Shown: positions 27,133 through 34,829 of the stretch, piece after piece | Layout of the letters: every line of letters begins with the position of its first letter | Numbering within the stretch: position 1 is the stretch's first letter | Assembly (NCBI RefSeq): GCF_014655715.1 | Contig: NZ_BNBM01000009.1 | Coordinates: forward strand, 62,001 to 126,000 | Origin: Streptomyces lanatus | GTDB lineage: Bacteria; Actinomycetota; Actinomycetes; Streptomycetales; Streptomycetaceae | DNA length: 64,000 bases | Direction: 5' to 3' | The notes under the pieces: generated by a model | Database searches by the model: none | What the model was told of the DNA's origin: nothing | The model's input: only the letters and a program-made list of their open reading frames with translations | Program-made: the position numbers and the translations under genes

Positions 27133-28388
27133 GCACCACCGTTGGCACCCGCGTCCGCGAGCTGATCGTCACCCCGATCGCCTTCCGCGACCCGCCCCTG
27201 CTCAACTCCAACGGCGTCCACGAGCCGCTCGCCCTGCGTGTCATCCTCCAACTCGTCCTGGAGGACGGCACGGTGGGCCTCGGTGAGTCCCCGGGCGGCG
27301 TCGCCCGCCTGGAGCGACTTCAGGCCGCCGCGGACGTCGTCGTCGGCATGGATGTCTTCGATACGACGGCCATCTCGGCGGCGATCGACGCCGCCCTGCT
27401 CCCGACCGTACCCAGCTCGCACGAGCGCGGCTGGACCACCTCGGCTGTGGAGGTGGCCTGCCTCGACGCCCAGGGCAGGCTGCTCGGCCGCCCGGTCAGC
27501 GATCTGCTGGGCGGCAAGGTGCGGGACGCGGTGCCCTTCGCGGCGTACCTCTTCTACAAGTGGGCCGAACATCCGCCCCTCGACGGCCGCCCTGCCGTCG
27601 GCGACGACTGGGGCGAGGCGCTCGACCCCGCCGGGATCGTCGAGCAGGCCCGGCTGATGCAGCAGCGGTACGGGTTCGAGTCGTTCAAGCTCAAGGGCGG
27701 CGTCTTTCCGCCCGACGAGGAGATCGCGGCGATCAGGGCACTCGCGGAGGCCTTCCCCGGGCAGCCGTTGCGGCTCGACCCCAACACGGCCTGGACGGTG
27801 GAGACTTCGCGGTACGTCGCCCGTGAGCTGGACGGCGTACTGGAGTATCTGGAGGACCCGACCAGGGGCATCGAGGGAATGGCCGAGGTCGCCGAGGGCT
27901 CGCCGCTCCCCCTCGCCACCAACATGTGTGTGATCGCCTGGGAGCATCTGCGGCCGGCGATCTCGCTGAACGCGATCCAGGTGCTTCTCACCGATCACCA
28001 CTACTGGGGCGGGCTGCGCCGTACCCGTGAACTGGCCGCCGTCTGCGAGGCGTTCGGGCTCGCGCTGTCGATGCACTCCAACTCGCACCTGGGCATCAGC
28101 CTCGCCGCGATGACCCATGTGGCGGCGGCCATCCCCAACCTCGACCACTCCTGTGACACGCACTATCCGTGGAACTTCGCCGACGACGTGATCGTCCCCG
28201 GCGTACTGGAGTTGCGTGACGGGGCGGTCGAGGTCCCGGCCGGCCCGGGGCTGGGCGTCGAGCTGGATCACGACGCCCTCGGCCGACTGCACCGGCTGTA
28301 TCTCGACTCGGGCGTGCGCTCCCGGGACGACACGGGGTATATGCGGCGGATCCAGCCCGAGTACGAGCTGCGGCTGCCGCGCTGGTGA
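27129..28388 (+). CDS. gudD: Glucarate dehydratase, enolase superfamily
   Basis: A 419-residue enolase-superfamily dehydratase producing 5-dehydro-4-deoxy-D-glucarate. The KxK base motif is in FKLKGG, metal ligands are Asp in LDPNTAW, Glu in YLEDPT and Asn in LATNMC, and the Asp-His pair is in LTDHHYWGG and HSNSHLGIS. This residue set is that of glucarate dehydratase rather than mandelate racemase or galactarate-specific enzymes. It overlaps kdgD by ATGA. The final enzyme, 2-oxoglutarate semialdehyde dehydrogenase, is not in the window. Confidence 0.88.
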   Translation: MSTTVGTRVRELIVTPIAFRDPPLLNSNGVHEPLALRVILQLVLEDGTVGLGESPGGVARLERLQAAADVVVGMDVFDTTAISAAIDAALLPTVPSSHERGWTTSAVEVACLDAQGRLLGRPVSDLLGGKVRDAVPFAAYLFYKWAEHPPLDGRPAVGDDWGEALDPAGIVEQARLMQQRYGFESFKLKGGVFPPDEEIAAIRALAEAFPGQPLRLDPNTAWTVETSRYVARELDGVLEYLEDPTRGIEGMAEVAEGSPLPLATNMCVIAWEHLRPAISLNAIQVLLTDHHYWGGLRRTRELAAVCEAFGLALSMHSNSHLGISLAAMTHVAAAIPNLDHSCDTHYPWNFADDVIVPGVLELRDGAVEVPAGPGLGVELDHDALGRLHRLYLDSGVRSRDDTGYMRRIQPEYELRLPRW

Positions 28389-28434
28389 CAGAGCCTCCTA
28401 CAGTGAGCCCCGACCGCAGGAGAGGGGTGAGGGC

Positions 28435-29487
28435 GTGGGCGGCTCGGAGACGGTGCTGGTGACCGGTGGGAGTGGGTTCGTCGGCAGTCATCTGGTCAAG
28501 CGGCTTCTGGAGCGCGGCCATCGGGTCCACGCCACGGTGCGCGACACGGCCGCCACGGCGAAGCTGCGGCCGTTGCGGGGGATGCAGGAGGCACACCCGG
28601 GGCGACTGTCGCTGTTCGAGGCGGACCTGTTGTCCGAGGGCTCCTTCGACGAGGCGATGACGGGGTGCGGGACGGTGTTCCATGTGGCGTCGCCGTTCCG
28701 TATGCCGGAGAAGATCAAGGACGGCCGCCGGGACATGGTCGACCCGGCCCTGCTCGGCACGCGCAATGTGCTGGCGGCCGTCGAGCGGACGCCCACGGTG
28801 GACCGGCTGGTGTTCACCTCCACCGTGGGCGCGATCTTCGGTGACTACGCGGACGTCCTGGCCATGGACGACGGGGTGCTGACGGAGCGGTACTTCAACA
28901 CCACCAGCACGGTGGAGAACAACCCGTACCACTACGCGAAGACGGTCGCCGAGCGTGCGGCGTGGGACGCGGAGGCCGCGCAGGGCCGCTGGCGCATGGT
29001 GTCGGTCAACCCGGGCCTGATCCTGGGGCCGTCTCTCACGCCCGCCTCGGAGTCCGGCAGCCTGTTCCTGCTCCAGGAGCTGTTCCGGGGCTACTTCTTC
29101 TACGGCGCCCCGGACTTCAGCTTCACCACGGTGGATGTGCGCGACGTGGCCGACGCGCACATCGCGGCGGCCGAGAACCCGGAGGCCAGGGGCCGGTACA
29201 TCGTGGCCGCCGAGACGATGACGTCATTCCATGAGATGTCCCGCATCCTCAGGACCCGCTACCCCCGCGACCTCCGCCTCCCGCGCACCGCGCTGCCGCA
29301 CTGGCCGGTCCGTGTCCTGGGCCCCGCCTTCGGACTGACGCAGGATCACATCCGCAAACACCTCGGCATACGGTTCCGGGTGGACAACAGCCGCAGCCTC
29401 GGCGAACTGGGCCTCGCCTACCGTCCGATCGAGCAGACGGTCCTGGACCACTACGAAGCGTGGCGGCGCGGGCGCACCGTGAAGTGA
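28435..29487 (+). CDS. Extended short-chain dehydrogenase (NAD-dependent epimerase / dihydroflavonol reductase-like)
   Basis: A 350-residue Rossmann protein with the nucleotide motif TGGSGFVGSHL at the N-terminus, LVFTSTVGAIFG with the catalytic Ser region, and the YHYAK active-site pair. The reductase-like VNPGLILGPSLTP follows. It resembles the dihydroflavonol-4-reductase/aldehyde reductase subgroup of extended SDRs, and the substrate is unknown. The frame is open from 28216, but GTG 28435 is preferred because it starts just before the Rossmann strand and follows a purine-rich site (AGGAG 12 bases upstream, then GGTGAGGG). It lies 46 bases after gudD and may be read through from the glucarate operon. 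Confidence 0.75.
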   Translation: MGGSETVLVTGGSGFVGSHLVKRLLERGHRVHATVRDTAATAKLRPLRGMQEAHPGRLSLFEADLLSEGSFDEAMTGCGTVFHVASPFRMPEKIKDGRRDMVDPALLGTRNVLAAVERTPTVDRLVFTSTVGAIFGDYADVLAMDDGVLTERYFNTTSTVENNPYHYAKTVAERAAWDAEAAQGRWRMVSVNPGLILGPSLTPASESGSLFLLQELFRGYFFYGAPDFSFTTVDVRDVADAHIAAAENPEARGRYIVAAETMTSFHEMSRILRTRYPRDLRLPRTALPHWPVRVLGPAFGLTQDHIRKHLGIRFRVDNSRSLGELGLAYRPIEQTVLDHYEAWRRGRTVK

Positions 29488-29555
29488 ATCCGGTCTCCGC
29501 ACCCCCGTAAGCGTCGAAGGTCACAAAAACGTATCGGACATTTGGCGCCTCAACC

Positions 29556-29585
29556 TTCACGGGAGGCGCACAAGTTGGCTAGGTT
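29556..29585 (+). promoter_or_regulatory. Possible promoter for the riboswitch-led NlpC/P60 gene
   Basis: TTCACG at 29556-29561 and TAGGTT at 29580-29585 with an 18-base spacer form a plausible weak promoter upstream of the riboswitch leader. It is not close to consensus. Confidence 0.35.
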
Positions 29586-29637
29586 ACGGATCAGGCCGCA
29601 CGACGAACTCCGGCGAACCCCGTCGGGACGCGCGGCC

Positions 29638-29800
29638 TCCGCCGAGTCCGGTGTGCCACGGAGGTTCATCGGAGCCGGGGACCCAACCGAAACTTGGGGT
29701 GAATCGGCCCAACTGCCTTACGGGGCAGGGGTCGTAGGGCACACCTTCCGGAACCACACCGCCCGAACCCGTCAGCTAACTCGGTAGGCGGAGTACGGAA
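29638..29800 (+). ncRNA. Cyclic di-AMP riboswitch (ydaO-yuaA class)
   Basis: The leader carries the recognisable ydaO-yuaA core: GAGCCGGGGACCCAA then CTTGGGGTGAATCGGC, and the conserved 3' block CCCGAACCCGTCAGCTAA followed by GGTAGGCGGAGTA (29762-29794). It ends just before the ribosome site GGAAGGAG of the NlpC/P60-type gene. In actinobacteria this class responds to cyclic di-AMP and controls cell-wall remodelling and resuscitation genes, matching the gene here. The 5' boundary is approximate. Confidence 0.85.
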
Positions 29801-29812
29801 GGAGTACGTCGC

Positions 29813-31279
29813 ATGGCGCCGGAAGGCACCGCGCGGCCGGGGGCCCTGAGCCTGCCCGGCATGCGCAATTCGGCACTCGCGTCGGCGGCCCTCACCTCGG
29901 TGGCCCTGCTCGCCCAGACGGCGGGCGCCACCCCCTCGCTCGCGGACGAGTCACCCAGCCGCGAAGAGGTCAGCCGCCGGATCAACTCTCTCTACGACCG
30001 GGCCGAGTCCGACACGGGAACCTTCAACGCCACCCGTGCCTCGTCGACGGGACCGCGCAAGCGCGCCGCCGCCCCCCGGTCCGCCGGGGAGGACAGCGGA
30101 CGCGGCGACCCCGCGCTGAACGATGTCACCCGGCAGTGGTTCGACGTCGCTCGTGCGAAGTTGGGTCCGACCGTGCCGGCCGCCCTGCCGAGCGACAGAA
30201 CACCGGACCGGCCCGCCCAGCGCAGGCCCGCGCGCGCCACGGCCGACCTCGACCGGGCGCGGGAGCCCGGGCGCCCGGCGCTGGAACTGCCCGCCGGGCC
30301 GGGTGCCACGGCGGCTCCGATGGCGGAACTGACGGCACGCCCGATCGCCGCGCTGCCGCCCGCCCCCGAGGCACGGTCGGCGGACCTCCAGGCGACCCAG
30401 GTCCTGCCCGCCATCCCCGAGGCACCTCAGACGGCCTCCTGGGCCACGCAGGCGTTCCCGGCCGTCCCAGCCCTGCCCGCCGCAACCGCCGCGCCGGCCC
30501 CGGCCGCCGCCGAACCGGCGACCACCCCGCAGCAGCGGTCCGGGCTGCGCACGGCCAAGGAGCAGAACCAGCGCAAGCTGGACCGGGCCCGTGAGCTGCT
30601 GTCCCTGTATGCGACACGGCTGAGCGATCCACTCACCTCGCCGGCGGCCACCCTGCCCGCGGCCGGCACCTGGAGCGCGGCCCAACCGGCCCAGGCCCAG
30701 CCCTCGGCCGAGGCGCAATGGCAGGCTTTGCAGGCGCAGTCGGCCGCCGACCTCACCACGGTCCCGCCGGGCGCGTCGGTCTGGCCGACGGCGGCACCGG
30801 CCCCAGCCCCTGCCCCCGACCCGCTCACGGCCCCGTTCGCCGATCTGCTCACGGCCCCGGCCGTCGGCGGGGCACCGGCTGCGGCTCCGGCCACCGCCGC
30901 CACGCTCGCCTCCACGGCGTCCCAGGACACCCGTGCCGTCCGGGCCCTGGAATTCGCCCGCGCACAGCTCGGCAAGCCCTGCGTCTCGGGCACCACGGGA
31001 CCGGAGGCGTTCGACGGCCCCGGTCTCACCCAGGCCGCCTGGAAGTCCGCCGGCATCGCACTCCCCCGCACGGCCCAGGAGCAGGCGACGGCAGGGCAGG
31101 GGGTCGCCCTGGCCTACCTCGAACCGGGCGACCTGGTGCTCTTCCACGCCGGTCACGTGGGGATCTACTCGGGTAACGGCATGATGATCCACGCCCCGGG
31201 GCCGGGGGTGGCCATCCGCGAGGAGTCGATCCACTACGCCGGGGAGCAGGCGATCCACAGCGCGATACGGCCCGCCTGA
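29813..31279 (+). CDS. Secreted NlpC/P60-fold protein lacking the catalytic cysteine
   Basis: A 488-residue exported protein. An N-terminal signal region (SALASAALTSVALLAQTAGA) is followed by a long Ala/Pro-rich region (about 60-370) with a helical QRKLDRARELLSLYATRL stretch. The C-terminal 110 residues are NlpC/P60-like: VRALEFARAQLGKP, then LEPGDLVLFHAGHVGIYSG and MIHAPGPGVAI with the expected His residues. The nucleophile motif, normally D-C-S-G-L, reads D-G-P-G-L, so the catalytic Cys is absent and hydrolase activity is doubtful; a Cys occurs nearby in GKPCVSG but not in the usual place. The start has GGAAGGAG 8 bases upstream. It is controlled by the c-di-AMP riboswitch. Confidence 0.82.
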   Translation: MAPEGTARPGALSLPGMRNSALASAALTSVALLAQTAGATPSLADESPSREEVSRRINSLYDRAESDTGTFNATRASSTGPRKRAAAPRSAGEDSGRGDPALNDVTRQWFDVARAKLGPTVPAALPSDRTPDRPAQRRPARATADLDRAREPGRPALELPAGPGATAAPMAELTARPIAALPPAPEARSADLQATQVLPAIPEAPQTASWATQAFPAVPALPAATAAPAPAAAEPATTPQQRSGLRTAKEQNQRKLDRARELLSLYATRLSDPLTSPAATLPAAGTWSAAQPAQAQPSAEAQWQALQAQSAADLTTVPPGASVWPTAAPAPAPAPDPLTAPFADLLTAPAVGGAPAAAPATAATLASTASQDTRAVRALEFARAQLGKPCVSGTTGPEAFDGPGLTQAAWKSAGIALPRTAQEQATAGQGVALAYLEPGDLVLFHAGHVGIYSGNGMMIHAPGPGVAIREESIHYAGEQAIHSAIRPA

Positions 31280-31314
31280 GCCGAGGTCCGGCCCTCACCA
31301 CCCGCAGCACCCTC

Positions 31315-31359
31315 ACCACCCCGTCTTCCCGGAGTTCTTCCTCCCGGAGGCGGGGTGGT
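31315..31359 (+). terminator. Stem-loop terminator after the NlpC/P60-like gene
   Basis: ACCACCCCG (31315-31323) pairs perfectly with CGGGGTGGT (31351-31359), with a loop that can fold further, followed by TTCGC. It lies 35 bases after the stop codon. Confidence 0.6.
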
Positions 31360-31404
31360 TTCGCGTCGCCACCTCGGCTTTGTCGATACGTCCTGACAAA
31401 CCCA

Positions 31405-31433
31405 TTGACATCGCTTGCGGACCGCCGCATAGT
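31405..31433 (+). promoter_or_regulatory. Promoter of the binding-protein gene in the inositol-like regulon
   Basis: TTGACA at 31405-31410 and CATAGT at 31428-31433 with a 17-base spacer. The operator lies 29 bases after the -35 hexamer, exactly as at the second promoter of this regulon near 33720. Confidence 0.65.
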
Positions 31434-31439
31434 ACCTGC

Positions 31440-31457
31440 CACTAGAGCGCGCTAGTG
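31440..31457. promoter_or_regulatory. LacI-type operator, copy 1
   Basis: CACTAG and CTAGTG form a perfect six-base inverted repeat around AGCGCG. Apart from one base the sequence continues identically into GAGCGC at the second copy (33755-33772). The position overlaps the expected transcription start, as for a repressor site. Confidence 0.72.
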
Positions 31458-31547
31458 GAGCGCTCCAGCCGTAATCCAGCGGGCGGTACCCGTGAACCTC
31501 CCCCACCTGAGAACCCGCCCCGACCAGCACAGCGAGGTGCATGGGAC

Positions 31548-32552
31548 ATGCGCAGACACCACCGAGCCGCCACCCTGACGGCCGCCGCCCTGGCGGCCAC
31601 CCTGTTCGCCGCCGGCTGCTCCAGCAGCTCCGGCGGGAAGGAGTCCGAGGAGGGATCGGCGGACGCCTCGGCGGGCAAGGCCAATACGCCCCGGATGACC
31701 GTGGCCATGATCACGCACGCCGCCCCGGGCGACACCTTCTGGGACCTGATCCGCAAGGGCGCCGAGGCGGCCGCGGCCAAGGACAACGTGAAGCTCGTCT
31801 ACTCCAGCGACCCGAGCGCCGGCAACCAGGCCAACCTGGTGCAGAACGCGATCGACCAGAAGGTCGACGGCATCGCCCTGACCGCGGCGAAGCCGAGCGC
31901 GATGAAGGCCGTGGTGGCCAAGGCCACGGAGGCCGGCATCCCGGTCGTCGGCTTCAACTCCGGCCTGGACGACTGGAAGGCACTCGGCATGCTCGAGTAC
32001 TTCGGCCAGGACGAGAACATCGCAGGCAACGCCTTCGGTGAGCGCCTCAACGAGACGGGCGCCAAGCACGCCGTCTGTGTCATCCAGGAGCAGGGCCATG
32101 TGGCGCTGGAGGCCCGCTGCGCCGGTCTGAAGAAGGGGTTCAAGGGGAAGACGGACATCCTCTACGTCAACGGCACCGACATGCCGTCGGTGAAGTCGAC
32201 GATCACCGCCAAGCTCCAGCAGGACTCCTCCATCGACCGGGTGGTCACGCTCGGCGCCCCGTTCGCGCTCACCGCGGTGCAGTCGGTGTCCGACGCGGGC
32301 AGCAAGGCCAAGGTCGCGACGTTCGACCTCAATAAGGAGCTGGTCAAGGCCGTGCAGGACGGCAAGGTCGAGTTCGCCGTCGACCAGCAGCCGTACCTCC
32401 AGGGCTACCTCGCGGTCGACTCCCTGTGGCTGTACAAGACCAACGGCAACTTCAGCGGCGGCGGCACCGCTCCGGTGCTGACCGGGCCCGCCTTCATCAC
32501 CAAGGACAACGTCGACGCGGTGGCCGAGTTCGCCGCGAAGGGCACGCGCTAG
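31548..32552 (+). CDS. Periplasmic-binding-protein-type sugar-binding lipoprotein
   Basis: A 334-residue lipoprotein of the ribose/inositol binding-protein type. The signal peptide ends LFAAGC (lipobox), then a Ser/Gly/Glu linker. The mature fold has MTVAMITHAAPGDTFWDLIR, YSSDPSAGNQANLVQNAID, VDGIALTAAKPSAMKAVV and IPVVGFNSGLDDWKALGML. ATG 31548 is selected at the start of the basic n-region; the frame is open from 31455. No permease or ATPase gene is next to it. It shares operator and promoter spacing with the iol-like operon at 33856-38143, so it probably binds the same or a related cyclitol. Confidence 0.84.
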   Translation: MRRHHRAATLTAAALAATLFAAGCSSSSGGKESEEGSADASAGKANTPRMTVAMITHAAPGDTFWDLIRKGAEAAAAKDNVKLVYSSDPSAGNQANLVQNAIDQKVDGIALTAAKPSAMKAVVAKATEAGIPVVGFNSGLDDWKALGMLEYFGQDENIAGNAFGERLNETGAKHAVCVIQEQGHVALEARCAGLKKGFKGKTDILYVNGTDMPSVKSTITAKLQQDSSIDRVVTLGAPFALTAVQSVSDAGSKAKVATFDLNKELVKAVQDGKVEFAVDQQPYLQGYLAVDSLWLYKTNGNFSGGGTAPVLTGPAFITKDNVDAVAEFAAKGTR

Positions 32553-32567
32553 GCGCGCACATGAGCA

Positions 32568-32611
32568 GGCGAGGTCGGCCGTGACCGCGACGGGGCACGG
32601 TCGGCCTCGCC
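32568..32611. terminator. Bidirectional terminator between binding-protein and LacI genes
   Basis: A 16-base stem formed by 32568-32583 and 32596-32611 (GGCGAGG...GTG with CAC...CCTCGCC, one mismatch) lies between convergent genes that end at 32552 and 32620. Confidence 0.7.
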
Positions 32612-32619
32612 GTTGTCCG

Positions 32620-33666
32620 TCAGCGGGCCGGCTCCTCAGGGGCCGGCCCGCTCGTGCCGCGGACGACCAGCTTGGGGTCCAGCACCGCCTCGCGCGGCGG
32701 GAGTTCCGGGTTCTCCAGGCGCTCGACGGCGAAGCGGACCGCGTGTTCGGCCAGCAGGACCGCGTCCTGGCGGACGGTGGTCAGGCCGATCGGCATCAGA
32801 TGGGAGAGATGGCTGTCGTCGTAGCCGACCACGGACAGGTCGCGCGGGACCTCGACACCGGCCCGGGTCAGGGTCATCAACAGGCCCATCGCGCACCGGT
32901 CGTTGCCCGCGAGGACCGCGGTGGGCAGGGGCAGCCCCCGGTCGCGCTCCGCCAGCAGCAGACGCCCGGTCTCGATGCCCGACTCCTCGGTGTGGGCGCC
33001 GGGCACGACCCGCTGTTCGTCCGTCAGTCCGTGCCGGCGCATCGCGGCCCGGTAGGCACGCCGGCGCTCGGCCGAGCCGGGTCCGCGCCCGCCGTCGATG
33101 TGCACGATCCGGCGATGGCCCAGTTCCACGAGGTGGTCCATGGCCTGGCGCACGCCCTTGCCCTCGGCGCTGTGCACGAAGTCCACATGGGCGCCGGGCG
33201 CACGACGGCCGACCGAGACGGTCGCCGCACGGTGTCCGAGCCGGTCGAGACGGCTGGGCTCGGCGTCGGGGGCGAGCAGGATCAGCCCCTCGCAACGGTG
33301 GCCGAGCAGCGCCTCGATGGCCTTGTCCTCGCCGCGGCCCGGGGTGGTCCCGGACAGCAGCACGTCGTACCCGAGCCGCTCGGCCTCCGGGTAGATGCCC
33401 GCGATGAGGTCGGTGTGGAAGGTCTGGTGGACGATGAACATCACACCGAGCGTGCGGCTGCGGCCACGGGCGAGCAGCCGGGCCGCGTTGTCCGGGCGGT
33501 AGCCGATCTCGTCGGCGACGCGCAGCACCCGCTCACGTGTCTCGCGACCGGCGCCCGGAAGATCGCGGAAGACGATCGACACGAGCGCCCGGGACACTCC
33601 GGCCTTCTCGGCGACGTCCGCCATCGTGGGCCGCTGCCGGCCTGCTGCATCCACCTGTGAACCCAC
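32620..33666 (-). CDS. LacI-family transcriptional regulator of the inositol-like regulon
   Basis: A 348-residue regulator. The N-terminal helix-turn-helix is PTMADVAEKAGVSRALVSIV with hinge ADEIGYRPDNAARLLARGRS, followed by the periplasmic-binding-protein-like effector domain (LGVMFIVHQTFHTDLIAGIY, TAVLAGNDRCAMGLLM, LSVVGYDDSHLSHL). GTG 33666 gives the longest frame; GTG 33654 has a better-placed purine-rich site and may be the real start. It lies between two promoters that carry the same inverted repeat, so it most likely represses both, with an inositol-type metabolite as inducer. Confidence 0.85.
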   Translation of the reverse strand: MGSQVDAAGRQRPTMADVAEKAGVSRALVSIVFRDLPGAGRETRERVLRVADEIGYRPDNAARLLARGRSRTLGVMFIVHQTFHTDLIAGIYPEAERLGYDVLLSGTTPGRGEDKAIEALLGHRCEGLILLAPDAEPSRLDRLGHRAATVSVGRRAPGAHVDFVHSAEGKGVRQAMDHLVELGHRRIVHIDGGRGPGSAERRRAYRAAMRRHGLTDEQRVVPGAHTEESGIETGRLLLAERDRGLPLPTAVLAGNDRCAMGLLMTLTRAGVEVPRDLSVVGYDDSHLSHLMPIGLTTVRQDAVLLAEHAVRFAVERLENPELPPREAVLDPKLVVRGTSGPAPEEPAR

Positions 33667-33719
33667 CCTTCGACGTCGTTCACCTTAACGAGGTCGCGAA
33701 ATCTCCCGGCAACAAGCTA

Positions 33720-33749
33720 TTGACATGACATTTGGACCAGGGTCATCGT
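33720..33749 (+). promoter_or_regulatory. Promoter of the iol-like operon
   Basis: TTGACA at 33720-33725 and CATCGT at 33744-33749 with an 18-base spacer, 29 bases from -35 to the operator as at the first promoter. The LacI gene is divergent on the other side. Confidence 0.6.
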
Positions 33750-33754
33750 ACTCG

Positions 33755-33772
33755 CACTAGAGCGCGCTAGTA
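33755..33772. promoter_or_regulatory. LacI-type operator, copy 2
   Basis: CACTAG AGCGCG CTAGTA followed by GAGCGC matches the operator at 31440-31457 with a single change in the last arm base. It lies in the divergent region between the LacI gene and the iol-like operon. Confidence 0.72.
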
Positions 33773-33855
33773 GAGCGCGACAGGAAATACCTGGACCCGA
33801 CAGAAGATCCGTGGATACGTCCGCTGACGACCGTCCCCTCCCCGAAGGACTTGTC

Positions 33856-34818
33856 ATGGCAACGGCGCCAACCTCGCTCCGCACCACCGCGGGCAATCTG
33901 TGCCTGGGCTCGGCCCCCGACTCATGGGGCGTCTGGTTCCCCGAGGACGACCAGCAGGTCCCGTACACCCGCTTCCTCGACGAGCTCGCCGCGGCCGGGT
34001 ACCAGTGGCTGGAGCTCGGGCCGTACGGCTATCTGCCCATCGACCCCGAGCGGCTCAAGGACGAGCTCGACGCGCGCGGTCTCAAGGTCTCCGGCGGCAC
34101 CGCCTTCGGCGCGCTGCACCGGCCCGAGGTCTGGGACGAGATGCTCGCGCATGTCCGGCAGGTCGCCGAGCTGACCGCCGCCGCGGGCGCCCATCACCTG
34201 GTCCTCATCCCGCCGATGTACCGGGACGAGAAGACCGGCGCGTTCACCGAGTCGCAGGAGCTGACCGCCGAGCAGTGGGCGGGCTTCGGCAAGGCGGCCG
34301 ACCGGCTGGGCAGGCTGCTCCTCGACGACTACGACGTACGCCTCGTCATCCACCCGCACGCCGACAGCCACATCCAGACCCAGCCCGAGATCGAGCGGCT
34401 GCTCAACGAGTCCGACGGCCGCTGGACGAACCTGTGCCTGGACACCGGGCATGTCGCGTACGGCGGTGGCGACAACGTCGATCTGATCCGGCGGTTCGGC
34501 GAGCGCGTCGGCTATGTGCACATCAAGCAGATGGACCCGGAGATCCTGGCCCAGGTCGCAGCGGAGGACCTGTCGTTCGGTGAGGCCGTGAAGCGCGGGG
34601 TGTGCGTGTCGCCGCCCGCGGGTGTGCCGAGGCCCGCCGTTGTGATCGAGGAACTCGCCCGGCTGGACGCCGAGTTGTTCGTGATCGTCGAGCAGGACCT
34701 GTACCCGTGCGCGCCCGAGGTGCCGCTGCCCATCGCGGTGAGCACGCGTGAACACCTGGCGGGCTGCGGGCTGACCGGCACGCGACGCCCCGCCCTCAAC
34801 ACTCCTGTCCAGCAGTGA
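33856..34818 (+). CDS. Sugar phosphate isomerase/epimerase, IolE (inosose dehydratase)-like
   Basis: A 320-residue TIM-barrel protein of the xylose-isomerase-like family, close to IolE in its start (LGSAPDSWGVWFPEDD) and in LELGPYGYLPIDPERL, HHLVLIPPMYRDEKTG, VIHPHADSHIQTQPEIER and CLDTGHVAYGGGD, where His, Glu and Asp residues would bind the metal. IolE dehydrates 2-keto-myo-inositol, and that role is likely but not proven. ATG 33856 has GAAGGA 7 bases upstream; an in-frame GTG at 33811 is less likely. It is the first gene of the operon. Confidence 0.78.
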   Translation: MATAPTSLRTTAGNLCLGSAPDSWGVWFPEDDQQVPYTRFLDELAAAGYQWLELGPYGYLPIDPERLKDELDARGLKVSGGTAFGALHRPEVWDEMLAHVRQVAELTAAAGAHHLVLIPPMYRDEKTGAFTESQELTAEQWAGFGKAADRLGRLLLDDYDVRLVIHPHADSHIQTQPEIERLLNESDGRWTNLCLDTGHVAYGGGDNVDLIRRFGERVGYVHIKQMDPEILAQVAAEDLSFGEAVKRGVCVSPPAGVPRPAVVIEELARLDAELFVIVEQDLYPCAPEVPLPIAVSTREHLAGCGLTGTRRPALNTPVQQ

Positions 34819-34829
34819 GGAGGCGGCCC

